NCBI RefSeq assembly: GCF_004345005.1
Contig: NZ_SMMX01000004.1
Location: 124,001 to 188,000 of the forward strand
DNA: 64,000 nt
Direction: 5' to 3'
Source: Extibacter muris
GTDB lineage: Bacteria > Bacillota > Clostridia > Lachnospirales > Lachnospiraceae
A program made the position numbers and the translations under genes. Below, piece by piece: positions 1 to 11,237 of this stretch; positions within the stretch are counted from its first letter, which is position 1; every line of letters starts with the position of its first letter. The notes under the pieces are model-generated. The model was not told the origin of the DNA, made no database searches, and saw only the letters and a program-made list of their open reading frames with translations.

Positions 1-3014
<3,014 letters not shown>

Positions 3015-3034
3015 TTAACAATATGGTTTTATAA

Positions 3035-3049
3035 GTGTGTACCACACAC
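3035..3049. promoter_or_regulatory. Inverted repeat in lacZ-araC intergenic region, possible operator
   Basis: GTGTGT-ACC-ACACAC is a perfect 6-bp inverted repeat 39 bp upstream of the lacZ start. On the lacZ strand it is followed directly by TTATAAA, which could be a -10 element. An operator role is inferred from position only. Confidence 0.35.
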
Positions 3050-3119
3050 ACCTTTATTTTTTCTGTTTATTTTCGTTCTTCCCTTTTTGTTAGCTTAATT
3101 CTAGTGTTTTCTGCAATTT

Positions 3120-3148
3120 TTGTCCATAAACTATAATAGACATAATAT
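3120..3148 (+). promoter_or_regulatory. Candidate promoter of the araC-type gene
   Basis: TTGTCC (3120-3125) and TAATAT (3143-3148) are separated by 17 bp, 78 bp upstream of the regulator start. A TATAAT at 3132-3137 is an alternative -10 without a good -35. A weak catabolite-responsive-like sequence centred on AACG at 3188-3201 has three mismatches to the usual consensus. Confidence 0.4.
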
Positions 3149-3226
3149 GCACAAAATGGTACAATATCATAAAAAGCATGATTTTTACGAAAACGATTAA
3201 GTAAAATCCCTATCGGAGGTGCCTAT

Positions 3227-4087
3227 ATGTATTTAAATTCTGGTTATATGAACAATTCCGCCATTGACTTTAAGGACAAGAGCAGACCCTTAATTGTCGG
3301 CAGTTGCGGAACCTATCGTCTGCTTACAAGACCAAAACTTCCTACCTATCGTCCCCGTGGCCGTGTAGATTATCAGCTTATCTATATAGGCGCAGGGCAG
3401 GTTCATTTTCATTTTGATAATGAAGAAAATGATACCATCGTCACCGCCGGAAACATGGTACTCTTCCGTCCGAGAGAATTGCAAAAATATGAATACTACG
3501 GTGAGGACAAAACCGAAGTTTACTGGGTTCATTTCACGGGAAGTGATGTTAAAAACATTTTGAGGAAATATGGAATCAAGGATGATATGCGTACTTTCTT
3601 TGTAGGCACTTCATTAGAATATGAAAGAATCTATAAAAGAATGATTTCAGAATTGCAGCATTGCCAGGATGATTACGAAGAACTACTCACCATCCTTATG
3701 CACCACCTTTTAATCTCAATACACAGAGAACTTCAAAAAGAGCGAAAACTTTCTGATGTATATCTGGATAACGAAATGGATATGGCTGGGCAATACTTTA
3801 GTGAAAATTACAGCAACAAGATTAATATCGAGGAATATGCCCAGTCACGTGGCATGAGCATCAGTTGGTTTATCAGAAGTTTTAAGAAATACACTGGCAC
3901 TACTCCTATGCAGTATATTGTTTCCACAAGAATTGCCAACGCACAGCTCCTACTTGAAACTACACAGTATTCCGTATCTGAAATATCAAGAATCGTTGGA
4001 TATGATAATCCATTGTATTTCAGCAGACTGTTTCATAAGACAAAGGGATTCTCACCTTCGGAGTATAGGAAGAAGATAGAAACGTAA
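3227..4087 (+). CDS. AraC-family transcriptional regulator
   Basis: A 286-residue sugar-responsive regulator. Residues about 20-150 form an N-terminal cupin arm that binds the ligand (RGRVDYQLIYIGAG, LFRPRELQKYEYYG). Residues about 195-283 hold the double helix-turn-helix, with NIEEYAQSRGMS and the typical C-terminal signature VGYDNPLYFSRLFHKTKGFSPSEYR. Start: ATG behind GGAGGTGCCTAT. It is divergent from lacZ across about 230 bp, the usual layout for a local activator of a glycosidase gene. Base use is as A/T-rich as lacZ, so both probably arrived together. The inducer cannot be read from sequence. Confidence 0.93.
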   Translation: MYLNSGYMNNSAIDFKDKSRPLIVGSCGTYRLLTRPKLPTYRPRGRVDYQLIYIGAGQVHFHFDNEENDTIVTAGNMVLFRPRELQKYEYYGEDKTEVYWVHFTGSDVKNILRKYGIKDDMRTFFVGTSLEYERIYKRMISELQHCQDDYEELLTILMHHLLISIHRELQKERKLSDVYLDNEMDMAGQYFSENYSNKINIEEYAQSRGMSISWFIRSFKKYTGTTPMQYIVSTRIANAQLLLETTQYSVSEISRIVGYDNPLYFSRLFHKTKGFSPSEYRKKIET

Positions 4088-4096
4088 ATACAAACA

Positions 4097-4124
4097 GCCC
4101 CATTAACGAGTGGGTTAATGGGGC
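4097..4124. terminator. Hairpin at end of araC-type gene
   Basis: A perfect 11-bp stem, GCCCCATTAAC with GTTAATGGGGC, around the loop GAGTGG, 9 bp after the araC stop. There is no long T-run directly after it, but a T-rich stretch follows at 4140-4150. It probably ends the regulator transcript. Confidence 0.6.
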
Positions 4125-4130
4125 ATCATT

Positions 4131-4290
4131 ATTGTTTGAACTTTTTTCTATTAAAATATCCGCAATTGCTGCATCACTTACAGTAAATTCAACCATGCCT
4201 TCAGACATTGGAGCTACATCACCCTGGTTAAATACGATAACAAGCTTTCCACCTGCATTAATGTAGAAAGATGCTTCCTCAACTCTACCT
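4131..4290 (-). pseudogene. DUF3298/RsiV-like C-terminal remnant
   Basis: One frame reads FYINAGGKLVIVFNQGDVAP followed by EGMVEFTV. This resembles the C-terminal signature of DUF3298 proteins, the RsiV-type anti-sigma/lysozyme-binding fold (FYI-x-G-KLVI-F-x-VAP). Upstream the frame runs into TAA within about 15 nt of the match, and the neighbouring frame continues instead, so the gene is truncated and has no start. It could alternatively be the tail of another extracytoplasmic protein. The family call rests on one short motif. Confidence 0.42.
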
Positions 4291-4375
4291 TAACCTCTGT
4301 GGTCTGCGCCGAAGTATCCTCAGTCAGCAGATCCACCGCGTCAAATATTTTTCTCTTACCTGCATCAGCCTTCAT
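4285..4375 (-). pseudogene. N-terminal fragment of a gene following the ParA-like remnant
   Basis: ATG at 4375 sits about 9 nt behind AAGGAG and opens MKADAGKRKIFDAVDLL, about 30 residues of coherent polar sequence, before running into the frame-shifted DUF3298-like tail. Its start overlaps the end of the ParA-like frame, as parB does with parA in partition operons. That position suggests a ParB-like N-terminus, but the residues themselves do not prove it. Confidence 0.3.
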
Positions 4376-4433
4376 AAGCAATCAACTCCTTTGCCAAATT
4401 CTGATATGCCTTACTGGCGTTACATTCCGGTGT
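4365..4433 (-). pseudogene. ParA-like C-terminal remnant at an island junction
   Basis: A 24-residue frame, GVTPECNASKAYQNLAKEL then IAYEG and stop, matches the style of ParA/Soj C-termini (xKAYxxLAKEL). It begins at the stop region of the DUF2344 gene and has no upstream part here. I read it as the broken end of a plasmid or integrative-element partition gene left at an insertion or deletion junction. The match is short, so the family is tentative. Confidence 0.35.
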
Positions 4434-4441
4434 GACCCCTT

Positions 4442-5149
4442 TCAAATTTCCAACGCCTCAAGTGGTACCAGCTCTCCGTCTTTTCTGGCGTATACCTCCA
4501 GCCTGTGGTAATGTACGGGTATCTTTTCTATATCCAATCCCAAATAACTTACATAAGTTTCCATCACCAGGTCCGGCTTAAGGTTCTGCTCGCTGCCGGT
4601 GGCGAGCAGAAGATATATGCTGCTTTTATTTACTGTGAAATCGTAAATCATCGGTTTTATATCTACTTCTTTCTCGCTGCGTTTCGTCTTCTTCCACACG
4701 ACTATCTGTTCCTGCTCCATAAAAGAGTCTGCCCGCACTTTCCATGGTTCAGGTATCTGTATAATATCGTCCGATGTCCGGAACGTTTTCGGAAATGTCA
4801 CTTCATATCCGGCAGCCGCGACGATGGTCATGCCGCTGCTTTTCTTGTCATCTGCTATCCTTACGAAGCCAACGACTTCTATACCTTCTACCATTACCGA
4901 ATTAAGCTGCCTAATGGCATCGGCAGCCGCGACAGGCTCCGACAGTTCGATATCGAGATACTCTGCATCGCTTGTGATTCCGATACCGAGAGGCTGTGCA
5001 AACGACATGATCATATGCGGGCTGTAGCCCGATGTAAAAGCTATCGGGATTTCGGCGCGCCGCATCGCTTTCTGGAAATATCGCATCACATCCAGATGGC
5101 CGATAAACTTCATCACTCCAGTTTTACGGAATTTAATTCTTGCCTTCAA
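4442..5149 (-). CDS. TIGR03936/DUF2344 family protein, partner of radical SAM
   Basis: About 235 residues of the DUF2344 family, which is found next to or fused with the TIGR03960 radical SAM protein; biochemical role unknown. The N-terminus MKARIKFRKTGVMKFIGHLD and FTSGYSPHMIMSFAQPLGIG are family hallmarks. I place the start at a TTG (5149) behind GGAGGAGG at 8-nt spacing rather than at the GTG 30 nt upstream, because the family begins with M-K-x-R-I-K-F. It overlaps the upstream gene by 17 bp, indicating translational coupling. Directly after its stop the chromosomal synteny breaks off. Confidence 0.85.
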   Translation of the reverse strand: MKARIKFRKTGVMKFIGHLDVMRYFQKAMRRAEIPIAFTSGYSPHMIMSFAQPLGIGITSDAEYLDIELSEPVAAADAIRQLNSVMVEGIEVVGFVRIADDKKSSGMTIVAAAGYEVTFPKTFRTSDDIIQIPEPWKVRADSFMEQEQIVVWKKTKRSEKEVDIKPMIYDFTVNKSSIYLLLATGSEQNLKPDLVMETYVSYLGLDIEKIPVHYHRLEVYARKDGELVPLEALEI

Positions 5150-6998
5150 CGCAGACACCTCCTCCCCATCTTGCCGCACCGCAGCCTGAACAGCTCTGGC
5201 GGCAGTTCGGGGTCACTTCCCCAGCCATGGCACGCCTCCATTCCCGCATAAGAAAGTCTTTTGTAACGCCGATATCGATAAAGTCCCACGGGAACACTTC
5301 TTCCATGGAACGCTCCCTCTGATTATAAAATGCAATGTCTACACAAGTATTTTCAAATGCCTGCATCCATTTTTCATAGTCAAAATGCTCGCTCCACGAG
5401 TCGTACAGGCAGCCAAGCCGGTATGCCTCCTCGATGACAGCAGCAGTCCGGCGGTCGCCTCTGGCAAACACGCCTTCCAGTACGGTCACTTCCGCATCGT
5501 GCCAGTGATAGCGGAGGCTCTTGCGGTTCAACTGCTCATGGAACGCATGCTTAACTGTCGCCGCCCTCGAAATGTATTCCTCGTTTGTATACATCTTTGC
5601 CCACTGGAACGGTGTGAACGGTTTCGGAATAAAGAAAGAAGAACTGGCCGTAATCTGGCATTTCCCAATGCGCTCCTCTTTTGGTATCTCATAATATCTT
5701 CTAGCCACCTTATCCGCCAGCACTGCTATCTCTCTCATGTCTTCTTCCGTCTCCGTGGGAAGTCCGAGCATGAAATAAAGCTTTACCTTGCTCCAGCCGC
5801 CTTCAAAGGCCTGTCCGGCCCCGTTTATGATATCCTCCTCCGTCAGCCCCTTGTTGATTACATTACGCATCCTCTGTGATCCCGCCTCCGGGGCAAACGT
5901 AAGGCTGCTTTTCCGTATGTCCTGCACTTTGCTCATCACATCCAGAGAGAATGCATCGATACGAAGCGACGGCAGGGAGATGTTGATCCCCTTCCCCTTG
6001 AATTCATCAATGAGAAATGTCACCAGCTCCTGAAGGCAGCTGTAATCGCTGGAACTCAGAGAGCTCAAGGAAATCTCTTCGTGTCCGGTACTCTTGAGCA
6101 TCTTATAAGCATATTCCTTAAGTACCTCCACGTCCCGTTCCCTCGTAGGACGGTAAAGCATGCCTGCCTGGCAGAACCGGCATCCCCGGATGCACCCGCG
6201 CTGTATCTCCAGGACGACCCGGTCCTGCGTGGCCTTGATAAATGGTACGACCGGTGCTTCGGGATACGGGATGGCCGTCACATCCATGGCGGCCTGTTTC
6301 TTAATCTTCTCCTTGGCATGTACGTTATTTGGCACAAATGAAGCGATCGTTCCGTCCTCTTTATAGCCGACATCATAAAAGGAAGGCACATATATCCCTT
6401 CAATCTCAGCAGCAGCCTCAAGAAATTCCTTTTTTGTCCCGCCTCTTTTTTTATTTTGCTTGTATACATCTAAAAGTTCGTCATATACCGTCTCTCCCTC
6501 CCCCATGTAGAACAGATCGAAAAACGGTGCCAGGGGCTCCGGATTGTAAGTACAGGGTCCGCCGCCAATGACAATCGGTGTATCTTCGCCCCTGTCCTCC
6601 GCTCTGAGCGCCATCTTGCTCAGCTCAAGAATCTGCAGGATATTCGTATAGCACATCTCATACTGTATCGTTATCCCAAGGAAGTCAAAATCCTTGATAT
6701 TATCCTGGGACTCCAATGCAAACAGCGGAATCCCTTCACTTCTCATAATGCCGTCCAAGTCCGTCCAAGGAGAATACACACGCTCGCACCAGACATCTTC
6801 CCTCCGGTTGAACATATCATATAATATTTGAATGCCAAGATGTGACATGCCGATTTCATATACGTCCGGGAAACACATCGCAAAGCGTATATCTATCTTA
6901 GACTTGTCCTTCATGACGGAGTTGACTTCATTGCCTATGTAACGGGCGGGCTTCTCTATTTTTAGTAATATTTCATCATGTAACGCAAGTTTTCTCAT
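5133..6998 (-). CDS. TIGR03960 family B12-binding/radical SAM protein
   Basis: A 621-residue radical SAM enzyme of unknown reaction. It has an N-terminal cobalamin-binding-like region (PDVYEIGMSHLGIQILYD) and a radical SAM core whose 4Fe-4S ligands are C269, C273 and C276 in RGCIRGCRFC. A C-terminal Cys-rich tail reads CRQSCSGCGAARWGGGVC. Start: ATG 6998 behind AGAAAGGA; the longer frame to 7046 only reads into a displaced spore-gene fragment. In many Firmicutes this pair is followed by ribonuclease G and the L21/L27 genes; here lacZ and araC stand in that place. A good promoter lies at 7148-7176. Confidence 0.88.
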   Translation of the reverse strand: MRKLALHDEILLKIEKPARYIGNEVNSVMKDKSKIDIRFAMCFPDVYEIGMSHLGIQILYDMFNRREDVWCERVYSPWTDLDGIMRSEGIPLFALESQDNIKDFDFLGITIQYEMCYTNILQILELSKMALRAEDRGEDTPIVIGGGPCTYNPEPLAPFFDLFYMGEGETVYDELLDVYKQNKKRGGTKKEFLEAAAEIEGIYVPSFYDVGYKEDGTIASFVPNNVHAKEKIKKQAAMDVTAIPYPEAPVVPFIKATQDRVVLEIQRGCIRGCRFCQAGMLYRPTRERDVEVLKEYAYKMLKSTGHEEISLSSLSSSDYSCLQELVTFLIDEFKGKGINISLPSLRIDAFSLDVMSKVQDIRKSSLTFAPEAGSQRMRNVINKGLTEEDIINGAGQAFEGGWSKVKLYFMLGLPTETEEDMREIAVLADKVARRYYEIPKEERIGKCQITASSSFFIPKPFTPFQWAKMYTNEEYISRAATVKHAFHEQLNRKSLRYHWHDAEVTVLEGVFARGDRRTAAVIEEAYRLGCLYDSWSEHFDYEKWMQAFENTCVDIAFYNQRERSMEEVFPWDFIDIGVTKDFLMREWRRAMAGEVTPNCRQSCSGCGAARWGGGVCVEGKN

Positions 6999-7033
6999 GA
7001 ATTTCCTTTCTGGGCTCAGTAATATTATATAAA

Positions 7034-7091
7034 TTTTTCTAATCATTTAATCTGGTTGTTACTTATCAGCTATCTGTTTTTCTTGCTGCTC
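7034..7091. repeat. 58-bp direct repeat, copy A (pairs with 33351-33408)
   Basis: It matches 33351-33408 at 55 of 58 positions (differences at 7062, 7066 and 7072). The other copy is the last codons and 3' flank of the intact spore-protein gene. Both copies have the same orientation, 26 kb apart. Confidence 0.9.
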
Positions 7092-7105
7092 TGCTCTTCT
7101 TTCGC
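7059..7105 (-). pseudogene. 3' remnant of an alpha/beta-type SASP gene
   Basis: The frame ends EQQEKQIADK-stop, against EQQEKQMAGK-stop in the intact spore-protein gene at 33376. Homology continues into the 3' flank but is lost upstream of about 7094, where the frame has neither a start nor the conserved GPR-cleavage region. The fragment lies in the 5' leader of the radical SAM gene. It is most simply the surviving tail of a second SASP paralogue. Confidence 0.75.
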
Positions 7106-7147
7106 TTACAAATAAGGTGCCGGCCGTATCATAACACATTATATTTC

Positions 7148-7176
7148 ATTCTAATATGAGTGCATGGATATGTCAA
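7148..7176 (-). promoter_or_regulatory. Sigma-A promoter for the radical SAM/DUF2344 pair
   Basis: On the minus strand TTGACA (7171-7176), 17 bp, then TAGAAT (7148-7153). The resulting leader of about 140 nt contains the spore-gene remnant. Confidence 0.65.
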
Positions 7177-7254
7177 ACAGCTCAATTTTATAATTGCCAC
7201 ATAGAATCTATATTCTAAATAAAGAAAACACGAAGGCTAAATCTGTTCAGATTT

Positions 7255-8159
7255 TCACGTCTCACCAATCCGGAATAACAGATCCTCTTTTCTAAGGCAG
7301 CTCCTTATGCGTGAGGACACCTCAATCAAAAGCTTATCGCCGATATCATGTCTATACCGGTCATTCACCTCTTTGAATTTATCCAGATCCAGATAAAGGA
7401 CGCCAAACGGATGCTGGCGTTCAATGATCCGCTTTATCGTTGACATGAAATACCGGACATTGTATAAGCCGGTAAGCGAGTCTGTATTTGCCAATTCTTT
7501 CATCCTTCTTTTCTGTTGCAGGATTGTAATTCCTCCATATGTCAACAGAATGAGCAGCGTATCGATCACTATGGCAATCATGAGCTCCAGAATCGTATTT
7601 TCCCATGAGATCCAACCCGTTTTGGGCTGCATGCTAAAGAACCAGGTGCCATTCGGCACAGATATCTCATCTACGATTCCTGGCCCCGGCCCCATGCCTT
7701 CCTGAGACAGCTCATATGGGCCTGCCAAAGTCATCTTGCCGGTATCTCTGGCATATTCCGCTTCCGCTCTTCTCTCCGGGCTTTCAAAGATATTGCCAAA
7801 CGCCTTCTCATTGCCCTCTAACGGGTAGACGTAGGTTACGATGCCATCTGGTGCCAGCTGCAAACTGCGGAATCATCTTCATATAGCCGTTCTGCAATCA
7901 TTTCAAAGTCTGTGACTGTACCATGGTTATTGACGATTAGCATTTCTAAGATTTCAGCATTTAACAGACGGGAATCGATCGCATATTGAATCTTGCTTAT
8001 CTCACTGATCATCACATATTCTGACTGCAGAATATTTCTCTTTTTTTCTGCTCTTCCCACAATTGCTAAGATAAGAATCGTCAGCAGCAAAAGGATAAGA
8101 AACATGGCGAATGTTTTTCGTATCTTCTTCTTGTCAGAGCGTACGAAGCCGCCAGTTCT
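7255..8159 (-). pseudogene. Membrane CHASE-GGDEF diguanylate cyclase, broken
   Basis: A basic stretch (DKKKIRK) and a membrane helix (AMFLILLLLTILILAIVG) are followed by an extracytoplasmic CHASE-like region. A frameshift near 7850 splits that region just before LQLAPDGIVTYVYPLEGNE. A second membrane helix and the start of a GGDEF domain follow (NTDSLTGLYNVRYF, LYLDLDKFKEVND). The frame stops at FRIGET, exactly where FRIGGDEF is expected; the active-site loop and everything after it are missing. It is fused at its start to a truncated EAL domain. No functional cyclase can be made from this sequence. Confidence 0.85.
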
Positions 8160-9925
8160 CCCGGGGCCGTACAGATACCCTTGTGCGTGGCGGCATCCCA
8201 TCTTCTTTAAAAACAGCGCTTGTTCCTCAGTCTCTACCCCTTCTGCAATCACTTGGATCTGTAAGGCGCCGGCCAGGTTGATGGCAAACTCCATGACTTT
8301 CTGCTTGCGCACATTGTGCTCCGCCTGACTCAAAATTACATCGATGGGCAGCTCGGAAAGCATGTTCAGCGAAGAATATCCGCTTCCAAAATCATCCATT
8401 TCAACGATGAATCCTTCCTCCTTCAGACGTTCGATCACTGTAAGATGCTGTCTGGAATCCTTAGTATATGCTGCTCCGTGATCTCAAGATGCAGTTCTTC
8501 CGGCTCCAGCCCATATTCCCGGATAAGTCCGGATAAGGTCTCCGGAAGATTTTCATGGTAAAAGTCTGTCCGGGACACAATGACGGATACCGGTAACGTC
8601 TGTATTCCCATGCGTTTCCAGTTCTGCATACCTTGTCCCGTGCCATGGTGCGGGAAATCTTTTCACTTATAGCGGGATCTACAGCAGAATCTGCGAGATT
8701 GAAGATGATCTGATCGTATGTATCCCCCACGTGGCATAGTGCGGCCTTTGTCGTAGACAGATAATTTTCCACGCGGTCCTGCGAGATATTGATCCTTCCC
8801 TGAATACTGCCTTCCCTGGAGGAAAGCATGGCAAAGTTGGACATTTCCTGCCTGTAAAGCTCCTCGTTACGCGCCTGCATCAGCTTCTCTTCCGTCATAT
8901 CTACAAATACGCAGAAGAATTGTTCGTCTCCAGATTCCTGGAACAGCTGTGCTTTGATGGATATCCACTTGATCGAGCCGTCCTTGCAGATTAACCGGTG
9001 CTCATTGTGTATCGTATTGCCGGACTTAAGCTGGTTCCTGATCTTGTCTGTCATGACGGCGAGATCATCTGGGTATATGACGGCTGACATCTTATTGCCC
9101 ATCGACGCAAATTCTTCTCTTGTGTATCCAAGAAAGTCAAAGAGTCCGTCGTTGGCGTCAATCACCGAAAAATCGGCATCGAACCGGCAGCGGAATACAG
9201 CTCCCGGAATATTATTATAAAGGTGGAGCAGCTCGTTCCTCAGCTTTTTCTGTTCTGTTATGTCGAAACAGACGGAGTACACGGCGGGACGTCCGTCTTC
9301 CGTGATCACTTTCCGGACCGCTCCGTGAAGCCATATGTAGGTGCCGTTCTTCTTCTTCAACCGGTACTCGGTGGCATAGGATTCCATCGTTTGAAGCAAT
9401 TCATTCGCATTATTTATGAGCCTATGGTCTCCGGGGTGGATGCAGTTTATGATCATACCCCCGATGTCGGATACAAATTCCTGTTCCGTGCCATAGCCGA
9501 GGTGGTTCAGCATCTGCCGGTTGATAAAATAAAACGGTAAGCCGGGCGTGATATAGCACCCTATCATGCCGCCTGGGACAGACGCGTCAAAAAGATCCTG
9601 TCTCTGTCTGGCCAGGTTCTCCACTACCAGCGTCTGCGGATAGTGTTCGCTTCCGCTCTGATGGATACTGGGTTCGGCAAAATGCAGGTTGCAGATGCTC
9701 ATTGATGTTCTCCAGGATGCAGGTAAAAGGCTGTGAAAGTTCCGCAATATCATTGCGGATATACGTCATCATCTCAGCTTTACCGCTTGCACATTCCCCT
9801 TCGCCGGTACCGACAAAATTGATATCGTCATGAAGGAATGCTACGGCAGCCTGTAGATCGCGCTGTTCAAACCAGGCCTGGCAAAATGCCCGGGCTGAAT
9901 CTTTTGCTGTTTTGATATAATCCAT
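8160..9925 (-). pseudogene. SnoaL/NTF2-like - PAS - PAS - EAL c-di-GMP signalling gene, broken
   Basis: The reading frame opens at 9925 behind AAGGAG with an NTF2/SnoaL-like segment (ARAFCQAWFEQRDLQAAVAF). It shifts frame near 9690 into two PAS domains (FYFINRQMLNHLGYG; VIDANDGLFDFLGYTREEF). Near 8640 a deletion and frameshift have removed any GGDEF and the first part of EAL. EAL continues with HLEITEQ, shifts again near 8436, then MDDFGSGYSSLN and EGVETEEQ, and ends at YLYGPG fused to the next gene. Several independent lesions argue for a real pseudogene rather than sequencing error. A functional ancestor would have sensed a signal and hydrolysed c-di-GMP. Confidence 0.85.
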
Positions 9926-10030
9926 TTTATCTCCTTTGCAATGCAGTAAAAGAAGCCGGCTTTCTAAAGTATCGTGTCAACCTATGATGCCAGGCGGAGT
10001 TTTCTTTACGCGCTATACTTTTGAGCATAG

Positions 10031-10047
10031 TGTCAATATGAATGACA
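10031..10047. promoter_or_regulatory. Operator-like inverted repeat, copy 1 of 3
   Basis: TGTCA-N7-TGACA. The same 17-bp architecture recurs at 10053 and 10158; centres of copies 1 and 2 are 22 bp apart. Confidence 0.6.
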
Positions 10048-10052
10048 CCGTT

Positions 10053-10069
10053 TGTCATTGGTATTGACA
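10053..10069. promoter_or_regulatory. Operator-like inverted repeat, copy 2 of 3
   Basis: TGTCA-N7-TGACA, with a spacer sequence unrelated to that of copy 1. Both half-sites are perfect, so only the arms are conserved. Confidence 0.6.
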
Positions 10070-10157
10070 TATTTTAATCTCTATATATTTATTTAATAGA
10101 TTACATTATTTTTCATGCAATTACAAGGCTCTGATTCAATCCTTCCACTACGTAAGG

Positions 10158-10174
10158 TGTCATTTTTGATGACA
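10158..10174. promoter_or_regulatory. Operator-like inverted repeat, copy 3 of 3
   Basis: TGTCA-N7-TGACA, ending 7 bp before the -35 of the candidate promoter at 10182. Its centre is 105 bp from that of copy 2. This is the classic place for an activator, or for a repressor that loops to copies 1 and 2. Confidence 0.6.
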
Positions 10175-10181
10175 TCCGCTG

Positions 10182-10210
10182 TTGCCAACCTGCGATATTT
10201 TGTATATACT
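10182..10210 (+). promoter_or_regulatory. Candidate promoter of the HTH regulator remnant
   Basis: TTGCCA (10182-10187), 17 bp, TATACT (10205-10210). The start codon lies 23 bp downstream of the -10. Confidence 0.6.
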
Positions 10211-10232
10211 TGAGAAAAGGCAGGTGGTACTT

Positions 10233-11179
10233 ATGCAATTTTGTGAAAAGCTGATATTCATCATGAATCTGATACAAACTTCTAATCGTGAATTGGCAGA
10301 GTCGATTTCGGCAGATCCGTCTCTGGTCAGCCGGCTGCGTACCGGAAAGAGAGGAATGCCGTGTAACAAGAAGCTGCTGCAGGATATGGCGCGCTTTTTT
10401 GCCAGACGGTGCACTACAGATTACCAGCGACGCGCGCTTGCTGAAATTGTTGGAACGAATATGATCTTTACGATAAAAAACGATCAGCTGTCAGAACTGC
10501 TTTATTATTGGCTTTGCGGTGACAACGACGGTGTCGGGCGCTTTATGCGTACGTTTGAAGCACTCAGGGATTCCGGGAACGAGGAACATGATTCCGTAGA
10601 CATCGTCTGTGAATTCCATGAAGGTACCTCTGTCTACTATGGCAATGAAGGGAAACGCGCGGCGGCACGGGCATTCTGCTTTCCTTGTCTGCGGAGACCG
10701 CTCCCGCCGGACTGCTTGACTACTGTATCGAGAAGAGGGACAGTGCCGATCTGAAGCGCCTGGGCAGCATCTATCAGGAGGAAATGGAACGGCTTGAAAA
10801 GGAAGGCGGCAAGTACAATCTGATCGACATCGTCTGTCTTGCCACCGCCAGACAGGTGAAGGACGGTCTCGTTCCTATCACCACTTCCCGCGGTACATCG
10901 GAAATCCTCTACTATACCCCGGAGAACTACGTCCTTCATCTGAAGAACATTCTTCGGATTCTTGAGACATGTGAGAACTATCATTTTGTGCCGTGGTCAG
11001 GTGATTTTGAACAGGACAGCGCACTTATGGAGAAAGAAGAGCACAGGGCCTTGCTCGTGCATATGCACGGACCTTTCACCGTCTTCGAGATATCTCAGCC
11101 GGATATGGTAGCTCTATATCGGGAGTATCTGCTCCGCCTTGCGGAAAAAATAGGTTATAAAGGAAAGCATCGGATGTAA
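10233..11179 (+). pseudogene. HTH regulator, internally deleted and frameshifted
   Basis: ATG at 10233 behind CAGGTGG opens with an N-terminal helix-turn-helix-like region (NRELAESISADPSLVSRLRTGKRG). The frame runs coherently to about 10675 (GNEGKRAAARAF) and then loses sense. A second frame (TAPAGLLDYCIEKRD, then SEILYYTPENYVLHLKNILRI) carries what looks like the C-terminal half to a stop at 11179. The halves abut in different frames, and the central part appears shorter than I would expect for the family, so I read one gene with an internal deletion plus frameshift. The N-terminal DNA-binding part could still be translated. The first frame also continues about 80 bp past the break. Confidence 0.6.
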
Positions 11180-11237
11180 ATCATGTCCCAGATCCGGGAT
11201 TTGATCCATGAGCTGGAAGCATAGCATACAACACCGG

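Noticed and set aside
3188-3201. Catabolite-responsive (cre-like) site upstream of the AraC-type gene
   Set aside because: Three of the conserved positions differ from the consensus, so it was only mentioned in passing.
7021-7046. Longer N-terminus for the radical SAM protein
   Set aside because: The extra 16 codons arise from the displaced spore-gene fragment; the ATG at 6998 has a proper ribosome-binding site.
10685-11179. A separate 164-residue gene
   Set aside because: No ribosome-binding site precedes it, and its content looks like the second half of the gene starting at 10233.
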